Source: SSEF01 sp964398485
GTDB taxonomy: Bacteria; Patescibacteriota; Minisyncoccia; Moranbacterales; UBA1568
Length of the DNA: 6,286 bases
NCBI GenBank assembly: GCA_964398485.1
Contig: CAYNMD010000041.1
Location: 1-6,286 of the forward strand
Direction of reading: 5' to 3'
Positions within the stretch are counted from its first letter, which is position 1; every line of letters begins with the position of its first letter. The notes below the pieces were generated by a model that saw only the letters and a program-made list of their open reading frames with translations, had not been told where the DNA came from and made no database searches. Shown here one piece after another: positions 1 through 5,815 of the stretch. The position numbers and the translations under genes were made by a program.

Positions 1-62
1 AGAGAAAAGTATGAAAATAAGGTAATAAAAATAGGTAAAAAAGATTTTCTCAGAATCGTTTT

Positions 63-97
63 TTGACCGACGACTCTAGTTTCGATAGAATGACAGC
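63..97 (+). promoter_or_regulatory. Sigma70-type promoter of the pheS operon, predicted leaderless
   Basis: A -35 box TTGACC (63-68) and a -10 box TAGAAT (86-91) are separated by exactly 17 nt, close to the sigma70 consensus. The usual start point about 7 nt after the -10 box falls on A98, the first base of the pheS ATG, so the mRNA would have no 5' leader. No Shine-Dalgarno-like purine run lies before the ATG, which agrees with this. The upstream 1-62 stretch is AT-rich. I see nothing else in it apart from a 4-bp hairpin (43-46 with 54-57) before a T-run, too weak to call a terminator. The boxes are read directly; the start site is inferred. Confidence 0.75.
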
Positions 98-1129
98 ATG
101 ATGCTTGAACGACTGAAAACCCTCCATAGCGAAGCTCTTGACCGATTGACGGCAGCTACGAGTATCGAGACTCTCAAAGAATGGGAGAATCTTTATCTTG
201 GCCGTAAGAGCGAATTCAATACCCTCCTCAAGGGACTCAAGAATCTTCCTGCTGAAGAGCGGAAGGCGGTAGGTATTTTTGGGAATCAGGCCAAACAAGA
301 ACTCCTGGCACAGTTTGAAGAAAAAAAATCCTTACTCGATCAGTCAGGGGAAGGCGTACTTAGGAAAGGGATAGATGTGACGCTTCCAGGTCATGGATCA
401 AGTGTTGGCCATCTTCATCCGATTACTCAGATCGAACATGAGATTGAAGATATTTTTACTTCGATGGGTTTCACTATAGCTGATGGACCAGAAGTGGAGA
501 GCGAGTGGTACAACTTTGATGCCCTTAATTTTCCTCCTGATCATCCAGCCCGTGATATGCAGGATGCGTTCTGGCTTGAAGGCGAGTGGGGAAAACAAAA
601 ATATCTTCCTCGGACGCATACTTCATCGGTACAGGTGCGCTATATGGAGACACATACGCCACCGTTTCAAATTGTTATTCCAGGGAGAATTTTCCGCAAT
701 GAAGCGACTGACGCCTCGCACGAACATACCTTCCATCAGTTTGAGTGTTTGGTGCTAGGGGATACGGTTTCGGTAGCCAATTTCAAACATTTAGCAGAAA
801 CATTTTTTACTGCTTTCTTTGAAAAAAAGGTAGAGGTTCGTCTCAGGCCAAGCTTCTTTCCGTTTACCGAGCCATCATTTGAGTTTGATGTGAATTGTCT
901 TCTTTGCAGTGGTACGGGGTGTCCAGTGTGCAAAGGGACTGGCTGGCTTGAGATCGGTGGCGCAGGTATGGTGCATCAAAATGTTTTTGTGGCAGCTGGT
1001 TACAAACGCAATCAGTACCAGGGCTTTGCGTGGGGATTTGGTCTTACTCGTCTTGCTATGATGAAGTACAAGATTACCGACATTCGGCTTCTTATGAGTG
1101 GCGATCTTAGGTTTATCAGACAATTTTGA
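98..1129 (+). CDS. pheS: Phenylalanyl-tRNA synthetase, alpha subunit
   Basis: This is the catalytic subunit of the cytoplasmic alpha2-beta2 enzyme that charges tRNA-Phe with phenylalanine using ATP (EC 6.1.1.20). The 343-residue length is normal. Residues 1-85 are charged and helical, as expected for the N-terminal coiled-coil arm that contacts tRNA. The class II core follows: motif 1 region near 104-160 (GHLHPIT, then FDALNFPPDHPARDMQD), motif 2 near 172-217 (RTHTSS, FRNEATDASHEHTFHQFE) and motif 3 at 309-321 (GFAWGFGLTRLAM). By alignment from memory with Thermus and E. coli PheS, the Phe-pocket residues H174, S176, R200, Q214, E216 and A311 are all present. Two oddities: a four-cysteine cluster (C267, C270, C275, C278), and Cys217 where 'HQxEG' normally has Gly. 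The protein ends DLRFIRQF, the usual family terminus. ATG ATG opens the frame; 98 is preferred because it coincides with the predicted transcript start, but 101 is possible. The next gene starts 7 nt downstream. Confidence 0.97.
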   Translation: MMLERLKTLHSEALDRLTAATSIETLKEWENLYLGRKSEFNTLLKGLKNLPAEERKAVGIFGNQAKQELLAQFEEKKSLLDQSGEGVLRKGIDVTLPGHGSSVGHLHPITQIEHEIEDIFTSMGFTIADGPEVESEWYNFDALNFPPDHPARDMQDAFWLEGEWGKQKYLPRTHTSSVQVRYMETHTPPFQIVIPGRIFRNEATDASHEHTFHQFECLVLGDTVSVANFKHLAETFFTAFFEKKVEVRLRPSFFPFTEPSFEFDVNCLLCSGTGCPVCKGTGWLEIGGAGMVHQNVFVAAGYKRNQYQGFAWGFGLTRLAMMKYKITDIRLLMSGDLRFIRQF

Positions 1130-1136
1130 TTGATGT

Positions 1137-1352
1137 ATGAAGTGGATTGTTTTCGGAATATTGCTTCTTGTCAGTATATTGTTCCTATTTTGGCCTGTAT
1201 GCGTAGCCATTCCTAGTGAATCTTTGAAAGGGTTCGCACCCCCGATTGAGATGCGAGTCTCGGAACGTGGAATGATTTGGAAAACATGGCAGCAAAAGAA
1301 TGGAAATTGGTATCAGTGTAAATCACGTTTTGAAAGATTAGGATTTAATTAA
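1137..1352 (+). CDS. Small membrane-anchored or exported protein of unknown function, inside pheST
   Basis: I do not recognise this 71-residue protein. It begins MKW and then has a strongly hydrophobic stretch at residues 4-23 (IVFGILLLVSILFLFWPVCV), either a transmembrane anchor or a signal peptide. A cleavage site after 'VCVA' (residue 24) is possible. The remaining ~47 residues are polar, basic and tryptophan-rich (SERGMIWKTWQQ, KNGNWYQCKSRFE), with a second cysteine at 61. Cys22 does not sit in a proper lipobox. The gene starts 7 nt after the pheS stop and ends 10 nt before the pheT start, so it is very likely co-transcribed and perhaps translated by coupling, since no Shine-Dalgarno is visible. 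A membrane start, a hydrophilic tail and tight operon spacing argue for a real gene; no domain match supports it. Any link to aminoacylation is unproven. Confidence 0.7.
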   Translation: MKWIVFGILLLVSILFLFWPVCVAIPSESLKGFAPPIEMRVSERGMIWKTWQQKNGNWYQCKSRFERLGFN

Positions 1353-1362
1353 TTGCCACGTT

Positions 1363-3732
1363 ATGCTCTTTAGTTATTCTTGGCTCAAGGAACTCTCTGG
1401 TACCAAACGCTCGCCTGAAAAATTGGCCGAACTTTTATTGACGCACGCGTTTGAAGTAGAGTCTTTCGAACAGTATCAGCATGGACTCCAAAATGTTGTC
1501 GTAGGCAAAGTAATTTCGGTAATGCAGCATCCCAATGCTGATCGCCTGCGGGTGGCCAAGGTATCCCTCGGAAAGAAGGATACTCGGGAGATTGTTTGCG
1601 GAGCTCCCAATCTTGCTCTTCATCAAAAGGTAGCGGTGGCACTTCCTGGCGCCAAGTTGCCTGATGGCATCGTGATCAAAGAGACAGAGCTGCGGGGAGT
1701 GAAATCATCTGGAATGATCTGTTCAGCCAAGGAACTCGGAATGGGGAGTGACCACACTGGTATACTGGTTCTTCCAGGAGATGCTCCGATTGGCAAGGAT
1801 TTTGCTACGTATGCCGGTCTGGATGACGTAGTGATGGATATCAAGATTTTGCCCGATCGAAGCTGCGATGCTCTATCTTATCGAGGTTTGGCACATGAGA
1901 TTGCTGCTTTGGAGGGGAGTGAACCAGTCTTCCTCAAGCTCATGAGCAAGACATCGTATCGGCTGAGAAAGGGTGGTAAGGCGCCAAAAGTAACACTGAA
2001 AACGGAGCGCTCTGGCCGTTATATCGCACTTGCCCTCCCCAAACTGGCACCTGCTCCAACGCCGCTTATGGCAGAGGTGAGACTTTTACTCTCGGGACTT
2101 CGGCCTATTAGTCCAGTAGTGGATCTTACCAATTACCTCATGCTTGAGACGGGCCAACCAATCCATGCTTTTGATGCTGCTCATATTCCCAAAGGAGGTA
2201 TTGTGGTTCGGGATGCTAAGAAAAATGAAGCGCTCACGCTTTTGGATGATACGGTGCTTTCTCTCTCCAAGGACGACATCGTTATTGCTGATAGTCGCCG
2301 TGCTCTGGCCCTTGCAGGAGTCATGGGGGGCAAACATTCAGGTATAAGCAGTGATTCAAAGTCTGTGGTGTTTGAGCTTGCCCATTTTGATGCTAAGAGT
2401 ATTCGGCGTACCGAAAAACGCTACCATATGCAGACGGATGCAGCCTATCGTTTTGAGCGCGGTATTGATCTCGGCCGACCGGGTGAGGTGATGACTCTTT
2501 TGGCGGAGAAGGCCGCTCTCTGGGGTCTTGGTGATGATTTCTTTTATCGAGAAGTGGGAGTCAAGCTTCCCAAACCAAAATCTATTACACTCGAACTCGA
2601 AGCAGTGGCGAGTCTTCTGGGAGTCAAAGTACCACTTTTTGAAATCGTACAGTACTGTTCTTGGCTTGGTCTTTCGGTCAAAAAACTTCCCAATCGCCAA
2701 GCGCTTCAGGTTACTCCGCCGCTGCGTCGACCAGATCTGAGCACCCCAGAAGATATAATTGAAGAAATTGGGCGAACACGTGGGTATAGTGCTATAGAGC
2801 CGCTCCCTCTTGCTCTTCCGGCGGTACCATTGGTCCGAGACGGGGATAAAGCGTTTGAACGTACACTGAAACATATACTGGCTCATCTTGGTTTTGATGA
2901 AGTCATGACCTATTCATTTTATAGTGAGAAGTCAGCTCTCGCGTCGGGATATGCTCCGACGGAACACCTCAAATTGGCCAACCCTATGAATCCTGATCAG
3001 GCTCTTATGAGGAGAAGTCTTTTCCCAGGGCTTCTTCGAGCGGCGCTCAATAATACTGCTCACTCAACCCGCTTCTCGCTCTTTGAATTTGGAAGTGTTT
3101 ATTTCCCCACCAAAGAAAAGCCTGATGAAGAGAAAAAAGCAGCATTACTCTGTTTCGATCGTGAAAGTACTTCTGTTGAGGCAAGCTTTCTTGATTTCAA
3201 AGGACGAGTAGAGACACTCTTTGGTCAGCTCAGGGTTCCAGTAAAGTTTTTGCCAGTATTGGTAGCGGTGCCTCGCTATCTCGAGTCAGGTGGAGCAGCC
3301 AATCTTACTGTGCAAGGTGAAATTTTTGGAACGATTGGCGTTGTAAAAGATGTTGCTATCCAGAAGTTTGGCAAGCGAGCCGTGCTATTCTTTGTTGAAT
3401 TTTCGGTCAAGACAGCAGCTGCTTTCCAAGAGAAAGAACGAGTGTTTGAAAGAATTGCTCGTTTTCCTATGGCAGAGAGAGATATTTCTCTCATTGGTCC
3501 AAAAGAGGTAACGTACGACAGACTGCTTCAGGTTATTGAATCAGCTGGTGCACCACTCCTGAGGAAGGTAGAGTTGTTTGATGTCTATCCCACTGAGGGA
3601 GAAAAGAGCTTTTCTCTTCATCTCGGTTTTCAGTCTGATGAACGGACGCTCTCTAGTGAGGAAATGGACCGCTCTTTTGACGCGATAGTAGCAGCAGCCG
3701 GGGAGCATCTCAATATGAGATTAAAGCTTTAA
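1363..3732 (+). CDS. pheT: Phenylalanyl-tRNA synthetase, beta subunit
   Basis: This is the tRNA-binding and editing subunit that pairs with PheS. At 789 residues it is full length (the family is about 785-800). Domains in order: an N-terminal B1 segment (MLFSYSWLKEL), an EMAP/OB-type tRNA-binding domain at about 42-150 (HPNADRLRVAKV), the B3/B4 editing domain at about 200-375 (VVDLTNYLMLETGQPIHAFD, GVMGGKHSGISS), B5 at about 405-475 (TPEDIIEEIGRTRGY), a degenerate class II core at about 495-680, and the C-terminal ferredoxin-like anticodon-binding domain at about 695-789 (FPMAERDISL). Residues matching the E. coli editing pocket are present: H268, E338, T358 and A360. Proofreading of Tyr-tRNA-Phe is therefore predicted to be intact. 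No Shine-Dalgarno precedes the ATG. The start is fixed by the typical family N-terminus and the 10-nt gap to the previous stop. Transcription probably comes from the pheS promoter. Confidence 0.97.
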   Translation: MLFSYSWLKELSGTKRSPEKLAELLLTHAFEVESFEQYQHGLQNVVVGKVISVMQHPNADRLRVAKVSLGKKDTREIVCGAPNLALHQKVAVALPGAKLPDGIVIKETELRGVKSSGMICSAKELGMGSDHTGILVLPGDAPIGKDFATYAGLDDVVMDIKILPDRSCDALSYRGLAHEIAALEGSEPVFLKLMSKTSYRLRKGGKAPKVTLKTERSGRYIALALPKLAPAPTPLMAEVRLLLSGLRPISPVVDLTNYLMLETGQPIHAFDAAHIPKGGIVVRDAKKNEALTLLDDTVLSLSKDDIVIADSRRALALAGVMGGKHSGISSDSKSVVFELAHFDAKSIRRTEKRYHMQTDAAYRFERGIDLGRPGEVMTLLAEKAALWGLGDDFFYREVGVKLPKPKSITLELEAVASLLGVKVPLFEIVQYCSWLGLSVKKLPNRQALQVTPPLRRPDLSTPEDIIEEIGRTRGYSAIEPLPLALPAVPLVRDGDKAFERTLKHILAHLGFDEVMTYSFYSEKSALASGYAPTEHLKLANPMNPDQALMRRSLFPGLLRAALNNTAHSTRFSLFEFGSVYFPTKEKPDEEKKAALLCFDRESTSVEASFLDFKGRVETLFGQLRVPVKFLPVLVAVPRYLESGGAANLTVQGEIFGTIGVVKDVAIQKFGKRAVLFFVEFSVKTAAAFQEKERVFERIARFPMAERDISLIGPKEVTYDRLLQVIESAGAPLLRKVELFDVYPTEGEKSFSLHLGFQSDERTLSSEEMDRSFDAIVAAAGEHLNMRLKL

Positions 3733-3734
3733 AT

Positions 3735-3770
3735 AAGCCATTTTTATAGCTTTCTTGGCTTTGGTTTTCT
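3735..3770 (+). terminator. Weak candidate terminator after pheT
   Basis: AAGCCA (3735-3740) and TGGCTT (3756-3761) can form a 6-bp stem with a 15-nt loop, followed by the T-rich run TTGGTTTTCT. The stem is short, the loop long and the T-run interrupted, so this is at best a weak intrinsic terminator. A competing pairing, AAAGCT (3723-3728) with AGCTTT (3748-3753), overlaps it. It lies where the synthetase operon would be expected to end, just before a new promoter. Confidence 0.3.
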
Positions 3771-3771
3771 G

Positions 3772-3800
3772 TTGACTAAAATTGTTTTTTGTGATATTAT
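3772..3800 (+). promoter_or_regulatory. Strong extended -10 promoter of rnpB
   Basis: TTGACT (3772-3777) and TATTAT (3795-3800) are spaced by 17 nt. The -10 box is preceded by TGA, giving an extended -10 'TGN' element at 3792-3794. The predicted start about 7-8 nt downstream is G3807/T3808, exactly where the base-paired 5' strand of the RNase P RNA begins. That agreement makes this the most convincing promoter in the window, and it fits an abundant stable RNA. Confidence 0.85.
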
Positions 3801-3807
3801 GGTCTAG

Positions 3808-4230
3808 TTGGAAGATCTTTTACAAAACAGGTTGGACTACTGCGCTACGGTGTGGAAAGTCCGGACATCGGCCCTCTCATTTTTGGAGAGGGAAGGGTAG
3901 TGGGTAACGCCCACACGTCGTGAGACGCGAGGTGCGAGCAGAGACGCTCATGGAATGAGAATTTCAGAGCCCTTGTCTTTGACAAGGTGAGTCCTCATAG
4001 TGATATGAGGGGTGAAACGGCTAAATCCTTACTTCGATGCAAGGTCGTGCCACTGTACGGACTTATGTGAATCAAAATTTTGAGACAGAGGAATTTTGGG
4101 TACATGAGTCCGTGCAATGGAGAACCGCAAAGATTTCTCTAGCAATAGAGAAACAAGAGAAATAGTAGTCACCAGGCATTGTCTGGTACAGAATCCGGCT
4201 TATAGACCTGTTTTGTAAAAGTGCTTTCAA
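3808..4230 (+). ncRNA. rnpB: RNase P RNA (catalytic subunit of ribonuclease P)
   Basis: This ribozyme RNA, with the RnpA protein, removes 5' leaders from pre-tRNAs. The 5' universal core GGAAAGTCCGGAC (3854-3866) and 3' core ACAGAATCCGGCTTATAGACC (3' half of P4, 4188-4208) are clear. P1 is a perfect 16-bp helix (3817-3832 with 4206-4221), extended beyond a 2x2 internal loop by 7 more pairs (3808-3814 with 4224-4230). P2 pairs 3835-3841 with 4164-4170. P3 is a short hairpin with a cUACGg tetraloop (3845-3850). P8 has the conserved GGGTAACGCCC (3902-3912). P9 has a GUGA loop (3916-3927). Stems at 3971-3987 and 3993-4010 (GUGA loop) form part of the P12-P14 region. P15/P16 (4057-4068 with 4102-4113; 4073-4079 with 4092-4098) enclose an internal loop with GGT (4099-4101), the expected site for pairing with tRNA 3' CCA. 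A P19-like hairpin lies at 4171-4187. The architecture is type A-like. Exact mature ends are uncertain; the core is 3817-4221. Confidence 0.96.
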
Positions 4231-4249
4231 TTATTAGTTATTCAAGCTT

Positions 4250-5665
4250 GTGAAACGATCAGAAATCTATTTTGGTGCCCTGCAGCTCCCGGTGGATTTC
4301 GTGATGATACTTTTGGCGGCCGCCTCCGCTTATTTTTTGCGTGGCACAGAATTTTTTCAGCCGTACGTTTCTCGGGTGTTTAACCTGGCTTTTGATGATT
4401 ATTTTCGGTTTGCGCTCACGGTAGCGCCACTCTTTATTGTTATCTTGGCGATCGAAGGATTGTACCGCATGCGGGTCACTCGTCGTTTGTGGCAAGAGCT
4501 TTATGGTGTGACCAAGGCTATTACGATTGGTCTCATCATTCTCATGATTGCCGTGTTTCTCCAGCGGGAGTGGTTTTCGTCGCGCTTTGTTATCCTCGTT
4601 TCCTGGTTTTTGGCAGTGGTCTATGTCGTTTTTGCTCGTTTTCTCTTGCAGCGTGTTCAGCGCTGGTTTCTTATTCATCGAGGCGTAGGAGTGCACAGAC
4701 TCCTCCTTATTGGGACCAATCAACGCATGTATGCTCTCAAGAAACTCCTCACCCGAGACAAGACACTTGGCTATCGAGTAGTTGATCATATTGATACGGC
4801 GAGTGTGACGAGGATCAAAGAGATTCGTGCTAAAAAGGGGATTGATGAGATTGTTATTGGTGATCCGACGCTTACTGATGATGAGCAGGAGAAACTGTTT
4901 GATTATTGTCAGATCAACAATATTACCTACAAGTATTTCCCGACGACACTCCAGACGCCACGTTTTGAGATGAAAATTTTCAACGGTGAGCCAGTCATCG
5001 AATTTCAGCATACGCCGCTTGATGGATGGGGCAAGGTGCTCAAGCGAGCCTTTGATATTGTGGCGGGAGTTATCCTGACGATTCTCTTTTCGCCGGTGAT
5101 GCTTATTATTGCTCTTCTCATCAAACTTGAGGATGCTGGTGGACCAGTTATTTATACCAATGAGCGCATTGGTGAGAATGGTGAGAAAATCCCTGTCTTC
5201 AAGTTTCGCTATATGCAGTGGAAGTGGTGTATCAATAAGGCGAATCCTCATTTTCAAGAGGCGCTGGCTTATGAGAAAGAACTCATTGCTGAACGCAGTC
5301 TCCGTGAGGGACCGCTCTACAAAATCAAGGATGATCCACGGAAGACAAGGGTGGGAGCGATTATTGAGCGCTATTCTCTCGATGAACTCCCGCAGCTTTT
5401 CAATGTGCTCCGAGGAGAGATGAGTCTCGTGGGCCCACGGCCGCATCAGAAGCGAGAAGTGGAGAAGTACAGTGAATATCATCGCCGTCTCCTTACCATC
5501 AAACCCGGAGTCACTGGGATGGCTCAGGTATCCGGCCGCTCAGATCTCGATTTCGAAGATGAGTATCGACTGGATGTGTTTTATATCGAGAACTGGTCTC
5601 TCTGGCTCGACATTCTCATCTGTTTCAAAACAGCCGCTGCTCTTATCCGCCGCCGCAGGAATTAG
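4250..5665 (+). CDS. Polyisoprenyl-phosphate sugar-phosphate transferase (exopolysaccharide initiating glycosyltransferase)
   Basis: This inner-membrane protein probably moves a sugar-1-phosphate from a nucleotide sugar to undecaprenyl phosphate, the first step of a surface glycan. The 471 residues follow the WbaP plan. Four membrane helices lie near 10-30, 52-70, 87-104 and 112-133. A Rossmann-like CoA-binding-3-type domain spans about 148-250. A re-entrant membrane helix lies at 266-291, followed by the C-terminal bacterial sugar transferase domain. There KRAFDI (265-270), YSLDELPQLFNVLRGEMSLVGPRP (375-398) and KPGVTGMAQVSGR (418-430) are hallmarks, and D378-E379 is the expected catalytic pair. 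The usual FRTM/FRSM reads FRYM (319-322) and is followed by about 30 residues before GPLYKIKDDPR. The sugar cannot be told from sequence. The GTG start is chosen because the N-terminus MKRSEIYFG fits this family and nothing earlier fits; no Shine-Dalgarno is seen. It begins about 20-28 nt after rnpB with no terminator between, and ends at a strong terminator. Confidence 0.93.
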   Translation: MKRSEIYFGALQLPVDFVMILLAAASAYFLRGTEFFQPYVSRVFNLAFDDYFRFALTVAPLFIVILAIEGLYRMRVTRRLWQELYGVTKAITIGLIILMIAVFLQREWFSSRFVILVSWFLAVVYVVFARFLLQRVQRWFLIHRGVGVHRLLLIGTNQRMYALKKLLTRDKTLGYRVVDHIDTASVTRIKEIRAKKGIDEIVIGDPTLTDDEQEKLFDYCQINNITYKYFPTTLQTPRFEMKIFNGEPVIEFQHTPLDGWGKVLKRAFDIVAGVILTILFSPVMLIIALLIKLEDAGGPVIYTNERIGENGEKIPVFKFRYMQWKWCINKANPHFQEALAYEKELIAERSLREGPLYKIKDDPRKTRVGAIIERYSLDELPQLFNVLRGEMSLVGPRPHQKREVEKYSEYHRRLLTIKPGVTGMAQVSGRSDLDFEDEYRLDVFYIENWSLWLDILICFKTAAALIRRRRN

Positions 5666-5687
5666 AGAGCGCCTATACGTAAGTCCG

Positions 5688-5713
5688 AAAAGTCCCGAGA
5701 AAGGGACTTTTTT
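5688..5713 (+). terminator. Intrinsic terminator of the sugar transferase gene
   Basis: AAAAGTCCC (5688-5696) and GGGACTTTT (5703-5711) form a 9-bp stem with the 6-nt loop GAGAAA, running into a T-run that ends at 5713. It lies 22 nt after the stop codon. The form is textbook for Rho-independent termination on the + strand. The opposite strand lacks a comparable T-run beyond the stem, so it is probably one-directional. Confidence 0.88.
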
Positions 5714-5721
5714 ACTCCCAT

Positions 5722-5750
5722 TTTTTGTATTTTTAAAATAACGCTATACT
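5722..5750 (+). promoter_or_regulatory. Candidate promoter of the downstream anchored protein gene
   Basis: TATACT (5745-5750) is a good -10 box in an AT-rich spacer just after a terminator and before a new gene. The -35 region at the ideal distance is poor (TTTTTG at 5722-5727, 17-nt spacer). Alternatives such as TTGTAT (5725-5730) give a spacer of only 14 nt. The predicted start near 5757 leaves a leader of about 60 nt. That leader can form a small hairpin, CCACT (5783-5787) with AGTGG (5794-5798). Confidence 0.5.
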
Positions 5751-5815
5751 TTTCTAAGAGCGTCAATATTTACATTTTTACCCCACTTGCTACAGTGGAG
5801 TGTCACACAATCCTT

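Noticed and set aside
43..64. Hairpin-plus-T-run resembling a terminator of an upstream gene
   Set aside because: The stem has only four A/T-rich pairs (43-46 with 54-57), so it is too weak to support a call. The T-run overlaps the -35 region of the pheS promoter.
1200..1202. Cys22 of the 71-residue protein as a lipoprotein cysteine
   Set aside because: The preceding residues FWPV do not fit the lipobox pattern, which needs a small residue at -1 and usually Leu at -3.
1330..1358. TTGAAA (1330-1335) plus AT-rich sequence as a separate pheT promoter
   Set aside because: No acceptable -10 box is found at 16-18 nt. The AT-rich TTTAATTAATT is too close to the -35 candidate.
2356..2886. A 176-codon minus-strand frame inside pheT
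   Set aside because: It lies entirely opposite the conserved editing and B5 regions of PheT, and its product has no plausible domain or start context.
4179..4206. TTGTCT-16 nt-TATAGA, a promoter-like pair inside the 3' end of rnpB that could serve the transferase gene
   Set aside because: TTATAGACC is part of the universally conserved RNase P RNA core, so the -10 match is explained by RNA function. It is kept only as a possibility in the read-through finding.
4259..5482. A 407-codon open frame on the minus strand opposite the sugar transferase gene
   Set aside because: The sense strand encodes a clear family member with catalytic motifs over the whole span. The antisense product is an improbable mix rich in Asn, Lys, Ile, Arg and His without recognisable domains, as expected of a shadow frame.
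5795..5815. In-frame GTG start seven codons upstream for the last gene
   Set aside because: It would add VECHTIL before the usual MDKR-hydrophobic start and sits in a small hairpin, with no ribosome site upstream. The ATG at 5816 is more natural.
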